Source: Triticum aestivum | Taxonomy: Eukaryota; Streptophyta; Magnoliopsida; Poales; Poaceae | Assembly (NCBI RefSeq): GCF_018294505.1 | Contig: NC_057801.1 | Coordinates: 201,752,538-201,816,537, forward strand | Length of the DNA: 64,000 nucleotides | Direction of reading: 5' to 3' | The notes under the pieces: generated by a model | Database searches by the model: none | Seen by the model: the letters and a program-made list of their open reading frames with translations, nothing else | What the model was told of the DNA's origin: nothing | Made by a program: the position numbers and the translations under genes | Shown: positions 24,121 to 36,700 of the stretch, piece by piece | Numbering within the stretch: position 1 is the stretch's first letter | How the letters are laid out: each line of letters begins with the position of its first letter

Positions 24121-25642
24121 TGATACGTCCATTTTGCATCATGCTTTTATACCAATATTTATTGCATTATGGGCTGTTATTACACATTATATCTCAATAC
24201 TTATGGCTATTCTCTCTTATTTTACAAGGTTTACCATGAAGAGGGGGAATGCCGGCAGCTAGAATTATGGCTGGAAAATGAGCAAACGTTGAAAACCTAT
24301 TCTACACAACTCCAAAAGTCCTGAAACTCCACGAAACAACCTTTTGGATTTAATAAGAATTTATGAGCGAAAGAAATAGGCCAGGGGGCCCACACCCTGT
24401 CCAGGAGACAGGGGGCGCGCCCCCCTATAGGGCGCGGCCCCCTATCTCCTGGGCCCCTAGTGGGCCTCCAGCGTCCATCTTCTGCTATATCATCACTTTT
24501 GCCCTCGAAAAATTCATGGGCAAGCTTACGGGACGAAACTCCGCCGCCACGAGGCGGAACCTTGGCAGAATCAATCTAGGGCTCTGGCGGAGCTGTTCTG
24601 CCGGGGACACTTCCCACCGGGAGGGGAAATCATCACCAATGTCATCACCAACGATCCTCTCATTGGGAGGGGGTCAATCTCCATCAACATCTTCACCAGC
24701 ACCATCTCCTCTCAAAACCCTAGTTCATCTCTTGTATCCAATCTTGTATCAAAACCACAAATTGGTACCTGTGGGTTGCTAGTAGTGTTGATTACTCCTT
24801 GTAGTTGATGCTAATTGGTTTACTTGGTGGAAGATCATATGTTCAGACCCTTTATGCACATTATTACTCCTCTGATTATGAACATGAATATGCTATGTGA
24901 GTAGTTACGTTTGTTCCTGAGGACATGGGTGAAGTCTTGCTATTAGTATTCATGTGAATTTGGTATTCGTTCGATATTTTGATGAGATGTATGTTGTTTT
25001 TTCCTCTAGTGGTGTTATGTGAACGTCGACTACATGACACTTCACCATTATTTGGGCCTAGAGGAAGGCATGGGTAAGTAATAAGTAGATCATGGGTTGC
25101 TAGACTGACAGAAGCTTAAACCCTAGTTTATGCGTTGCTTCGTTAGGGGTTGATATGGACCCATATGTTTAATGTTGTGGTTAGGTTTACCTTAATACTC
25201 CTTTTTATAGTTGTGGATGCTTGCAATAGGGGTTAATCATAAGTGGGATGCTTGTCCAAGTTAGGGCAGTACCCAAGTACCGGTCCACCCACATATCAAA
25301 TTATCAAAGTACCGAACGCGAATCTTATGAACGTTATTTAAACTAGCTTGACGATAATTCCCATTGTGTCCCCGGGAGCTCCTTCTTCATTATTAGAATT
25401 TGTCCAGGCTTATCCTTTGCTACATAAAGGATTGGGCCACCTTGCTGCACTTTATTTACTTTATTTACTTGTTGCTCGTTACTATTTATCTTATCACAAA
25501 ACTATCTATTACCTACAATTTCAGTGCTTGCAGAGAAAACCTTACTGAAAACCGCTTATCATTTCCTTTTGCTCCTCGTTGGGTTCGACACTCTTACTTA
25601 TCGAAAGGACTAAGATAGATCCCCTACACTTGTGGGTCATCA
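24121..25642 (+). repeat. 5' LTR of the Sabrina-like element
   Basis: 1522 bp, matching 44335-45861 with a few tens of differences by eye. A weak TATA-like ctatatca lies near 24484, about 365 bp in, and precedes the conserved leader words gggcaagcttacgggacg. Short frames inside it (24363-24782, 25348-25618) recur in the other LTR and are not genes. Confidence 0.88.
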
Positions 25643-25653
25643 AGACTCTTTTC

Positions 25654-25671
25654 CGGCGCCGTTGCCGGGGA
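25654..25671 (+). other. Primer-binding site, Asp-tRNA type
   Basis: cggcgccgttgccgggga differs at its first base from the complement of the 3' end of plant Asp-tRNA (tggcgccgttgccgggga). This primer is typical of Athila-lineage elements. It starts 11 bases after the LTR. Confidence 0.8.
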
Positions 25672-25748
25672 GTGTAGCACTTTTGGTGAGTGGAACTTGG
25701 TAAGGAAACATTTATATGGTGTGCTGAAATTTTCTGTTACTTGTCACT

Positions 25749-25801
25749 ATGGAAACTAATCCTTTGAGGGGCTTGTTTGAGGTATCTTCACCCCAACCAG
25801 A
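25749..25801 (+). pseudogene. gag: Sabrina-like gag, first 17 codons
   Basis: An ATG at 25749 opens a frame that continues, across the nested element and its ccaga duplication, exactly into the gag frame at 37048. The junction codon is split between 25800-25801 and 37048. Readthrough at this end would run into the inserted LTR for about 57 codons, so the apparent longer frame to 25973 is a chimera. Confidence 0.75.
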
Positions 25802-27257
25802 TGTGACGCCCCCGATTCAATCGTACACTAATCATGCACGCAATGGTGTACGATCAAGATCAGGGACTCACGGGAAGATATCACAACACAACTCTAAAAA
25901 TAAAATAAGTCATACAAGCATCATAATACAAGCCAGGGGCCTCGAGGGCTCGAATACAAGTGCTCGATCATAGACGAGTCAGCGGAAGCAACAATATCTG
26001 AGTACAGACATAAGTTAAACAAGTTTGCCTTAAGAAGGCTAGCACAAACTGGGATACAGATCGAAAGAGGCGCAGGCCTCCTGCCTGGGATCCTCCTAAC
26101 TACTCCAGGTCGTCGTCAGCGGGCAGCACGTAGTAGTAGGCACCTCCGGTGTAGTAGGGGTTGTCGTCGACGGTGGCGTCTGGCTCCTGGACTCCAGCAT
26201 CTGGTTGCGACAACCAGAAAGGAAGGAAAAGGGGAAAAAGGGGGGAGAAAGCAACCGTGAGTACTCATCCAAAGTACTCGCAAGCAAGGAACTACACTAC
26301 ATATGCATGGGTTTATGTGTAAAGGGCCATATCAGTGGACTGAACTGCAGAATGCCAGAATAAGAGGGGGATAGCTAGTCCTGTCGAAGACTACGCTTCT
26401 GGTCACCTTCGTCTTGCATCAAGTATAAGAGAGTAGATTGACGTCCTTCAAGTAGTATCTCCCAATAACATCTCATAGCATAATCCTACCCGGCGATCCC
26501 CTCCTCATATCCCTGAGGTAGAGCGACCACCGGTTGTATCTGGCACTTGGAAGGGTGTGTTTTATTAAGTATCCGGTTCTAGTTGTCATAAGGTCAAGGT
26601 ACAACTCCAAGTCGTCCTGTTACCGAAGATCACGGCTATTCGAATAGATTAAACTTCCCTGCAGGGGTGCACCACATAGCCCAACACGCTCGATCCCATT
26701 TGGCCGGACACACTTTCCTGGGTCATGCCCGGCCTCGGAAGATCAACACGTCGCAGCCCCACCTAGGCACAACAGAGAGGCCAGCACGCCGGTCTAAACC
26801 TAAGCGCACAGGGGTCTGGGCCCATCGCCCATAGCACACCTGCACGTTGCAAGGGCGGCCGAAAGCAGACCTAGCCTAGTGGCGTTCCAGTCCAATTCGG
26901 CGCGCGCCGCTCCGTCGCTGACGTCTGAAGTGCTTCGGCTGATACCACGACGTCGGGATACCCATAACTACTCCCACGTAGATGGTTAGTGCGTATAGGC
27001 TCGTAGCCAGACTCAGATCAAATACCAAGATCTCGTTAAGCGTGTTAAGTGTCCGCGAACGCCGAACAGGGCCAGGCCCACCTCTCTCCTAGGCGGTCTC
27101 AACCTGCCCTGTCGCTCCGCCACAAAAGATCCACACAGAGGGCCGTCGGGACAAAGGTCCTTTCAGCCCCCAATCCGTGAATCACTCGCGGGTACTCTTC
27201 GAGCTGACCCGACTTTAGTCACCATCTGTATAGTATGTATGTATGTATAGTATATAC

Positions 27258-27284
27258 CCGTGATCACCTCCCAGGTGATCACGG
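27258..27284. repeat. Perfect inverted repeat, 12-bp arms, 3-nt loop
   Basis: ccgtgatcacct and its reverse complement aggtgatcacgg are separated by ccc. The same structure is at 35180-35206 in the other LTR. It could form a hairpin in the transcript or be a palindromic protein site. Confidence 0.9.
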
Positions 27285-27974
27285 CCCGATAGTATAGCAA
27301 GGCAGACTGACAAGAATGTAGGGCCAATGATGATAAACTAGCATCCTATACTAAGCATTTAGGATTGCAGGTAAGGTATCAACAGGTGTAGCAACAATGT
27401 CAGGCTATGCATCAGAATAGGATCAACGGAAAGCAGTAACATGCTACACTACTCTAATGCAAGCAGTATAGAGAAGAATAGGCGATATCTGGTGATCAAG
27501 GGGGGGGGGCTTGCCTGGTTGCTCTGGCAAGAGAGAGGGGTCGTCAACACCGTAGTCGAACTGGCCAGCAGCAGCGTCGGTCTCGTAGTCTACCGGAGAG
27601 AAGAGGGGGAAGAAACAATGAATACAAGGTAAACAGATGCATATCGATGCATGACATGACAAGTACGATGCTAGGTGCGCCCAATCGCGGTAGTTGGTGA
27701 TACCGACGAAGGGGGGAAACATCCGGGAAAGTATTCCCGGTGTTTCGCGTTTTCGGACAGATGAACCGGAGGGGAAAAGTTGCGAGTTCGATAGGTTAGG
27801 GGTGTGTGGCGGACGAACGGACTGCGTATCCGGATTCGTCTCGTCGTTCTGAGCAACTTTCATGTTGAAAATATTTTAATCCGAGTTACGGATTAAAAGA
27901 TATGATTTTTAAAAGATTTTATTAATTTCTGGAATTTAATTAATTAATTAATTAATTCGAATAAAATGTATTTA

Positions 27975-28004
27975 TGACGTCAGCATGATGTCATGCTGAC
28001 GTCA
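27975..28004. promoter_or_regulatory. Inverted repeat with two TGACGTCA motifs
   Basis: Arms tgacgtcagcatga and tcatgctgacgtca are perfect 14-bp reverse complements separated by tg. TGACGTCA is the palindromic core recognised by TGA/CRE-type bZIP factors. The copy at 35894-35923 is identical. Regulatory function is inferred only. Confidence 0.6.
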
Positions 28005-28012
28005 GCAGTCAA

Positions 28013-28035
28013 CAGGGTTGACTGAGTCAACCCTG
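28013..28035. promoter_or_regulatory. Inverted repeat with a GCN4-type TGAGTCA core
   Basis: Arms cagggttgac and gtcaaccctg flank tga, giving TTGACTGAGTCAA at the centre. This contains WRKY-type TTGAC on both strands and a TGAGTCA bZIP core. It starts nine bases after the previous palindrome. The other LTR has it at 35932-35954. Confidence 0.55.
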
Positions 28036-29508
28036 ACAGGTGGGTCCCGCATGTCATTCTCTGTTATCTAATTAACCTAATCAGATTTAATTAACAGTGG
28101 TTAATTAGCTTTAATTAGTGATTAGGTTAAATCTATTCTGATTTAATTAAGTTAATTAATTCTCTAATTAATTAATTAATTAATTAATATTTTAATTATT
28201 ATTTTTAATATTTAGTTTTTCCTTTTTTTTTTCATTTTCGTTTTAACAGTGGGGCCGGCCCCACTGGTCAGGGACCCAGCCCAACCGGGGCGGGCGAACG
28301 GGGAGAGGCGCAGTTGAGCGCCCGAATGGGGCGCAGCGGGGGAGGCCGAGGCCACGACGACGGCCGGAGGGGCCGCAGCCACAGTGAGGTTGGCCGGGCT
28401 GCGAGCGGCGCCGGCGAGGCGACCGAGCGGTGGACGGGGCCGGCAGCGGCCGGAGCGGCAGGGAGGAGTGGGGCGAGCGCCGTGCGGGGCCGCGGTGGTG
28501 GTCGGGGCGGCCGCCGCGGCGAGAGGTGGTGCGGGAGTCAACGGCCGCCGTGGTGCGGCGGGGGCGTTGGCCGCGGCGTCGGCACCGGCGCGCGTCGCCG
28601 GGGGGGGGGGGCGGCGTGGCCGCGGATGGCCGGAGCCGGCGACGGGGCGCGGGGCTATGGCGGCGCGCGGGAGGGGAGAGGGGAGCGAAGGGGGGGGAGA
28701 TATGAAGCTCACAGCGGGGCCCGTAGGGTCTAGGGGGGCGGGCGCGGTGGAGCTCGCTGACGTCCGGCGAGGAGGCGGGCGGGGAAGCGGTCGCCGGCGT
28801 CGGGGAGGGCGTCCGGTGAGGCGGGGGAGGCCGGGGTTGACCCCGCGGTGGCGGGTGCCCCGCGCGTGGGGGCGACGGAGGGGAGGAGGGGTCCGGGCGG
28901 TGGAGAGGAGGAGGGGGGTGGAGGCGACCGGTTGGGGCGGCGGGGGCCGCCGGCGATGAGGGGTGCGACGGGGGTCTCGCCCCCGATCTGGATCGGGGCG
29001 GGGGCAGGGGAAAGGGGATCGGGGCGGGGGGGGGGGGGGCGAGTGGGGGCGAGTGAGGTGGGGCGGCTAGGGTTTCTAGCCGCGGGAGGGCTAAGTGGCC
29101 GGCCGGCTGGGCCGGCCCAGGGTAGGGGGCTGGGCCAGGGGTGAGGGGGCCAGGTGGGGGGTTCGGGGGGGCTGGCTGGGCCAGGTGGGGAAGGGCTGGC
29201 CCAGATGGGCCAGTGGGGGGTTCCTTCCCCCCACCTCTTTTGTTTTATTTTCCTTTTTTTATATTTTTCCCTTTTCTTACTTTCTGTTTTAGATTAATTA
29301 AAATGCCAAATCATTTTACAAAATTTTGTGCACCCCACCATAATTAGGTTTGCTATTTTAGACAACCCCCGAACATTTTAGTTTTAGTTTTTGAAACCTT
29401 TTATCTTTGGTTTTGTTTTGAATTTATTTGTAGACCGGGTTCGAATCAACGTGAGGTTAGCCACAGTAACCGAGGTGATCACTGTTGCTTAATCATCCGG
29501 GTGTTACA

Positions 29509-29520
29509 AATCTCCTCCAC
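29509..29520 (-). other. Polypurine tract of the minus-strand LARD
   Basis: The minus strand reads gtggaggagatt directly before the LTR start. It is preceded by ctcgggacgagatttcttgt, closely similar to the Sukkula-like element. Confidence 0.8.
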
Positions 29521-32500
29521 TACAAGAAATCTCGTCCCGAGATTTAGGATCGGTTATAAGGGGGAAGGGGTCTGGTTACGAAATTCTAACGATTCTTCTC
29601 GATCATAGTAGCTCTTCTCGAAGAGGTCGACCCATTACATTGATGTCTTCCGTCCTCTCCTTCGGGTCATCATGATGAAGTTTGTCGTCCTTTCTTCGGG
29701 GTTCCATCGTACTTACGAAAGGATAAAGGGTGGGTATCCCGAGAGAATGGACCTCTGCAGGTTTGACTATCTGGTCGATAACATCGGGGAGGGTGGCGGA
29801 AGTAACTCTCGAATTGAAACTTAAGAAAATATCAAGAGCAGAGTAAGGAGGTATCCTGGGAAGTTTCGAGCGGGCAGGCAATCGTTCGATGTCTGATATG
29901 TGGCGTGAAAGGGGTTCGAAGCCACGGGAATAAGTATTTGTCTGATACCAGATTGAAGGTGGCTCATGAATTACATACGAGGCCACGCGCGAGGAACAAC
30001 CTTGGGTACAGGGGGGTACAGGAGAGTCAGGTTTCGATCCTGTGGAGCTGTGGGTTATGGGCCCACCATGTGGATTAAAAGTAGGAAGGACAGTGACATC
30101 TTGCACGATCATGTAAGCAAGGCATGCCAGAGGATAATCTGTTGGTTATGTCGGCAACAACATCGGTACCAAGGGCGAGGGACGAAGAGAACCATTTCCT
30201 GCTCGTTGAACGAGGCGGGCCAATAGGCAAAGTTCTCGTCCATCGGTGGTTACCGAAATGTCACCAACAAAAGTAGCAGGGTCTCGCTGGCAGAGTTGTA
30301 CACCGAGGTGTTTACATAAGCAGGAGAATATTACTGCTCAGATCATATAGATCACAAGAAAGGTTAAATCAACAATGGTAGGAAAACATGATCATCAGAT
30401 TAAACAGATCAATGGAAAGGAAAATAGGTTTAAACACATACTTCAAGGGTATATCCTTCCCAAGGATAAGCAGAGCATGATATCCATGTCAGGATATAAT
30501 GTAGAAAACTCTTTAGGTAGGGGAGAGGATTTTTCATGACATTACCCATACAGCGGGGTTTGGATAATTGGGCAGAAATTATTTAGCATTGGGCTTCAAT
30601 GTACTTGTTGAAAATCAGAGTACCACAAACATGCTTCGAGATAGCATCGACATGGTCTTCGAGCAAAGGTCAGGCTTTGAAATCATGAAGGATCCATCAG
30701 GAATAACTTGTAGAATAAGTCTTACAATTTCCTCATGGATGAATGGATAACCTTGCTGAAAAGGAATCTATAATGATAGGTCCTCCAGCCGGGGGGGGGG
30801 GGGGGGTGCTAGGCATGACATCATGTTACCGGGTCATCAAAGGACCAACAACATAACTCCTGGAAAGTTGTCCCAACCATCATAACTGACCGAGATTCAG
30901 ATCCAATTGGTGTCATGATACCTCAGACTTAGGATACCTGAGAAGAAAAGGCGCAACACAAATCGTTGAAATGGCATTGCAAGATTCTCGGGAAATGAAC
31001 TATGGGAGCGGGTTCCTGAAACAATAGTTCATCATTAAACTAAGGAGAGGTGAGGAGGTGGCTGATTGACGCAGCGACAATTCATTGAGATTTTCAAAAG
31101 ATGGATTTCCACAATAATGAGAACAAGAAGATGACACTTGTTGATTGAAATGATATAATGTTGTATGCTCGAGGAAAACATACATAATTAAACATTGGTT
31201 GACCGGTGCACCCGAAATATGGGTTGGGTTGCACGGCCAATGTTAGAGTGGTGATTCAATTATCGAAAGACTTAGAATGATCTATCACCCATTCACTTCA
31301 AAGCGATAGGGTTGCTAGAAGTTTTGAATTCACACGTCATAGCTCAATTGTCAGTATTCCGGTTGAAAACAATACGGGGACCAAGGAATGAACGAAGATG
31401 GTAAGAAGTATTATGATATCAAGAATTCTTAAGAGGTGGTGAAATTCTCACCACATTCTTGACAAAAAGAGATGGTAATACTCCCGAGGTAAGGAAGATC
31501 AACTGCTGGGTAACAGGGATCTCAAGGTTTACACAAAACACGAACAAGTTGTGTTGAACGGAAGGCAATAAAGTGGTCGATGAGAACAGGAATCATCGAG
31601 GGGCAAGGATGGTATTACCCATCATGAATTCAATTGAATTCCTGGAAGAGCTCATAAGGTTGATGATGATCACGACACATTTGTCGAGAGGTTTCATGCA
31701 GATGTAATCAACCAGCGACGACATCAAGTCAGAGGAATGATGAAGCAAGAGGTTATTGGAACCACAGTTACGACACAAACTTGAACTCAAGCTGGTTGTT
31801 TAAGGTGAAAGGGTATGACGAGGAAAATCGACGTAAGCTTAGCTATCGGCGCAATTGGTGCTCCAAGAATAAGGACCAGGTAGCACAGTTAAAATTAGCT
31901 CGATAATGATATAGCCGATCAGGCTAGGAATGACTTGAAGGATTAATAAATTTGTAAGCAGTGATGGGTTCAAATACTTGTTGAATCGCAATGCGAACTC
32001 GATTCAGTTATCGGTGGTCTTTGAGTGTAGAATAACTCAGAGCCCGTGAAAAATTGGAATCAGTGGAAAGGTAGCACTTGATGAAGAACTCATAAGAAGT
32101 TATGCAGTTCCATGATAATCTTGAGATACCAGGGGGTAATACTCAACACAAGATCAAAGTAAAGGTTGGACTGGTGTACCGATCCATAGAAGACAAATGT
32201 TTTAACTTGTCCGAGAAATGGAATCAAAGAAGAACAATCATGGTCGGAACCACGGTTGCAAGGGATCAATTCACAGATACCATATGTTAGCTATCAAGGA
32301 AATAGTTATTATTACAAGAAGCTTCCATGATAGGATATACATCGCGTCCATGGGCATGAACACAAAGTTCAAGGTCGACTCCCACTTCCTCAATGCATAA
32401 TCTTCCATTCACCTCTCGTATTTCGAAGATGACATTAGTTGTTGAAAGCTTTACCTGGTGCAATACCAGATAAGTATGACTTGTGAAAACTTTCGGGTTC

Positions 32501-33707
32501 ACACGGTTTAGAGAAGGCATATGTTCAACCCATAGGGGCTTCTTAGAAACATATACCACAAGTTTCCAGAGTAAATAACACAAGCCCGAAAGCAGAGCAT
32601 GGTTGGCCAAGCAGAGGATACAACTTAACAAGGGCATCATGTATAAGGGGAAGAACTCACAAAGGGTTCAAATTTGAAGGACACTGTCGGATAACAATCC
32701 AACAAAGGACTTGATAGTCCACAAAGGACCTGATATGAGTATCGGTACTCAACCAGAAGAGGAAGGAATGCAAATGCAACAGGTTATGGAATCATCTGAA
32801 TAATTCAAAGCTTAAATAAAAAGGAATTATGATTTCCACAACAAAGGATCAGAAGCAGACGTTCTGATCAAGGATGGATCAATTGAATATACCAGAGGCA
32901 CAATCGACGACAGATAGTTTGGTCGAGAACCAGTTCATGTTTGAAAGACGTCTGAGCTGGAGAGATAATTTAAAAGGATCAACTGATGATTACTTGCATT
33001 CGCCACATATTGAGTCAACAGACTCAAAATGATAATGACAAGGAATGTCAATAAGATTTCTATACTTATGGGATTATTCATAATGAAAGCAAACAAGAAA
33101 TTCCAGAGCAATAGGTTGCTGAGGATTTTTGGAATATCGGGTGGTATTTCGAAGACTTTTGTGTAACACATAAACAACTGGGGGATGAGCGGATATTCTA
33201 TAAATGCGAGAATTAACCGTAGGGGTATTCAAGTGACAAGAACAGTAAGGCAGTAAGCTCAAGGGATTATCGAAACCACGATGAGTTTTTCAGGGTATCT
33301 TGTAATAACAAGACCAACTGGGGATGATATAAGAATAACAACTGTAAGTAGTTACCCATAAGGGTTGACGGTGGAAGGGGAATTGCAAACGCGATGAACA
33401 CAAGTTCTCGGCCTAACAGCGGAAAGTATCTTCAGGGTCTTCACGTGCAGCAGACGATCATCAAGAATAAGGGGCTCTCCGGGTGAAAATGATAACGAGA
33501 TCCTAATGTTAGATTTAGTAAGATTCATTTAACCCGAATAGAAGAGATGTCAGAGTCCCAGAGTATAGGTCGAGGAATAAAAGATCCTACTACCACCCGA
33601 TGGCGACGTGGGCCCGTAAGGCACACAGCCAAGTTAGTAAAAGTTTTTGTAATGTCTAGACGCAACTTCGGCCAAGGAGTGTGGAAGGGGGATTCCTACA
33701 GGCAGTC
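29521..33707 (-). other. Internal domain of the minus-strand LARD, no coding signal
   Basis: About 4.2 kb without any RT, RNase H, integrase or gag motif in either orientation. The longest frame (169 codons, minus strand, 29603-30112) matches nothing I recognise and has no neighbouring domains. A run of sixteen G lies near 30791. The domain is of even composition, unlike the T/C-rich domain of the Sukkula-like element. Confidence 0.65.
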
Positions 33708-33720
33708 GGCTCTGATACCA
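33708..33720 (-). other. Primer-binding site, initiator Met-tRNA type
   Basis: The minus strand reads tggtatcagagcc three bases after the LTR end at 33724. This fixes the orientation of the element. Confidence 0.85.
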
Positions 33721-33723
33721 ACT

Positions 33724-36700
33724 TGTGACGCCCCCGATTCAATCGTACACTAATCATGCATGCAATGGTGTACGATCAAGATCAGGGACTCACGGGAAGA
33801 TATCACAACACAACTCTAAAAATAAAATAAGTCATACAAGCATCATAATACAAGCCAGGGGCCTCGAGGGCTCGAATACAAGTGCTCGATCATAGACGAG
33901 TCAGCGGAAGCAACAATATCTGAGTACAGACATAAGTTAAACAAGTTTGCCTTAAGAAGGCTAGCACAAACTGGGATACAGATCGAAAGAGGCGCAGGCC
34001 TCCTGCCTGGGATCCTCCTAACTACTCCAGGTCGTCGTCAGCGGGCAGCACGTAGTAGTAGGCACCTCCGGTGTAGTAGGGGTTGTCGTCGACGGTGGCG
34101 TCTGGCTCCTGGACTCCAGCATCTGGTTGCGACAACCAGAAAGGAAGGAAAAGGGGAAAAGGGGGGGAGAAAGCAACCGTGAGTACTCATCCAAAGTACT
34201 CGCAAGCAAGGAACTACACTACATATGCATGGGTTTATGTGTAAAGGGCCATATCAGTGGACTGAACTGCAGAATGCCAGAATAAGAGGGGGATAGCTAG
34301 TCCTGTCGAAGACTACGCTTCTGGTCACCTTCGTCTTGCATCAAGTATAAGAGAGTAGATTGACGTCCTTCAAGTAGTATCTCCCAATAACATCTCATAG
34401 CATAATCCTACCCGGCGATCCCCTCCTCATATCCCTGAGGTAGAGCGACCACCGGTTGTATCTGGCACTTGGAAGGGTGTGTTTTATTAAGTATCCGGTT
34501 CTAGTTGTCATAAGGTCAAGGTACAACTCCAAGTCGTCCTGTTACCGAAGATCACGGCTATTCGAATAGATTAAACTTCCCTGCAGGGGTGCACCACATA
34601 GCCCAACACGCTCGATCCCATTTGGCCGGACACACTTTCCTGGGTCATGCCCGGCCTCGGAAGATCAACACGTCGCAGCCCCACCTAGGCACAACAGAGA
34701 GGCCAGCACGCCGGTCTAAACCTAAGCGCACAGGGGTCTGGGCCCATCGCCCATAGCACACCTGCACGTTGCGAGGGCGGCCGAAAGCAGACCTAGCCTA
34801 GTGGCGTTCCAGTCCAATTCGGCGCGCGCCGCTCCGTCGCTGACGTCTGAAGTGCTTCGGCTGATACCACGATGTCGGGATACCCATAACTACTCCCACG
34901 TAGATGGTTAGTGCGTATAGGCTCGTAGCCAGACTCAGATCAAATACCAAGATCTCGTTAAGCGTGTTAAGTGTCCGCGAACGCCGAACAGGGCCAGGCC
35001 CACCTCTCTCCTAGGCGGTCTCAACCTGCCCTGTCGCTCCGCCACAAAAGATCCACACAGAGGGCCGTCGGGACAAAGGTCCTTTCAGCCCCCAATCCGT
35101 GAATCACTCGCGGGTACTCTTCGAGCTGACCCGACTTTAGTCACCATCTGTATAGTATGTATGTATGTATAGTATATACCCGTGATCACCTCCCAGGTGA
35201 TCACGGCCCGATAGTATAGCAAGGCAGACTGACAAGAATGTAGGGCCAATGATGATAAACTAGCATCCTATACTAAGCATTTAGGATTGCATGTAAGGTA
35301 TCAACAGGTGTAGCAACAATGTCAGGCTATGCATCAGAATAGGATCAACGGAAAGCAGTAACATGCTACACTACTCTAATGCAAGCAGTATAGAGAAGAA
35401 TAGGCGATATCTGGTGATCAAGGGGGGGCTTGCCTGGTTGCTCTGGCAAGAGAGAGGGGTCGTCAACACCGTAGTCGAACTGGCCAGCAGCAGCGTCGGT
35501 CTCGTAGTCTACCGGAGAGAAGAGGGGGAAGAAACAATGAATACAAGGTAAACAGATGCATATCGATGCATGACATGACAAGTACGATGCTAGGTGCGCC
35601 CAATCGCGGTAGTTGGTGATACCGACGAAGGGGGGAAACATCCGGGAAAGTATTCCCGGTGTTTCGCGTTTTCGGACAGATGAACCGGAGGGGAAAAGTT
35701 GCGAGTTCGATAGGTTAGGGGTGTGTGGCGGACGAACGGACTGCGTATCCGGATTCGTCTCGTCGTTCTGAGCAACTTTCATGTTGAAAATATTTTAATC
35801 CGAGTTACGGATTAAAAGATATGATTTTTAAAAGATTTTATTAATTTCTGGAATTTAATTAATTAATTAATCAATTCGAATAAAATGTATTTATGACGTC
35901 AGCATGATGTCATGCTGACGTCAGCAATCAACAGGGTTGACTGAGTCAACCCTGACAGGTGGGTCCCGCATGTTATTCTCTGTTATCTAATTAACCTAAT
36001 CAGATTTAATTAACAGTGGTTAATTAGCTTTAATTAGTGATTAGGTTAAATCTATTCTGATTTAATTAAGTTAATTAATTCTCTAATTAATTAATTAATT
36101 AATTAATATTTTAATTATTATTTTTAATATTTAGTTTTTCCTTTTTTTTTCATTTTCGTTTTAACAGTGGAGCCGGCGACGGGGCGCGGGGCTATGGCGG
36201 CGCGCGGGAGGGGAGAGGGGAGCGAAGGGGGGGGAGATATGAAGCTCACAGCGGGGCCCGTAGGGTCTAGGGGGGCGGGCGCGGTGGAGCTCGCTGACGT
36301 CCGGCGAGGAGGCGGGCGGGGAAGCGGTCGCCGGCGTCGGGGAGGGCGTCCGGTGAGGCGGGGGAGGCCGGGGTTGACCCCGCGGTGGCGGGTGCCCCGC
36401 GCGTGGGGGCGACGGAGGGGAGGAGGGGTCCGGGCGGTGGAGAGGAGGAGGGGGGTGGAGGCGACCGGTTGGGGCGGCGGGGGCCGCCGGCGATGAGGGG
36501 TGCGACGGGGGTCTCGCCCCCGATCTGGATCGGGGCGGGGGCAGGGGAAAGGGGATCGGGGCGGGGGGGGGGCGAGTGGGGGCGAGTGAGGTGGGGCCGC
36601 TAGGGTTTCTAGCCGCGGGAGGGCTAAGTGGCCGGCCGGCTGGGCCGGCCCAGGGTAGGGGGCTGGGCCAGGGGTGAGGGGGCCAGGTGGGGGGTTCGGG

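Larger units (their letters stand above)
25802..29508 (-). repeat. 3' LTR of the minus-strand LARD
   Basis: The longer LTR copy. It contains three perfect inverted repeats (27258-27284, 27975-28004, 28013-28035), a (ttaa)n tract near 28150-28185, and a GC-rich block at 28250-29230 whose open frames are composition artefacts. Bases 28253-28633 are missing from the other LTR. Confidence 0.87.

Noticed and set aside
25749..25973. 74-codon frame starting in gag
   Set aside because: After 18 codons it runs into the inserted LTR; the fusion is accidental.
28212..29292. Gly/Arg- and Pro/Ala-rich frames up to 191 codons
   Set aside because: GC-rich LTR block; the frames recur in the other LTR with a 381-bp deletion, so they are not under coding constraint.
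29603..30112. 169-codon minus-strand frame in the internal domain of the minus-strand LARD
   Set aside because: No recognisable domain, no flanking gag or pol segments, ordinary length for chance in this composition. Kept only as a note in the internal-domain entry.
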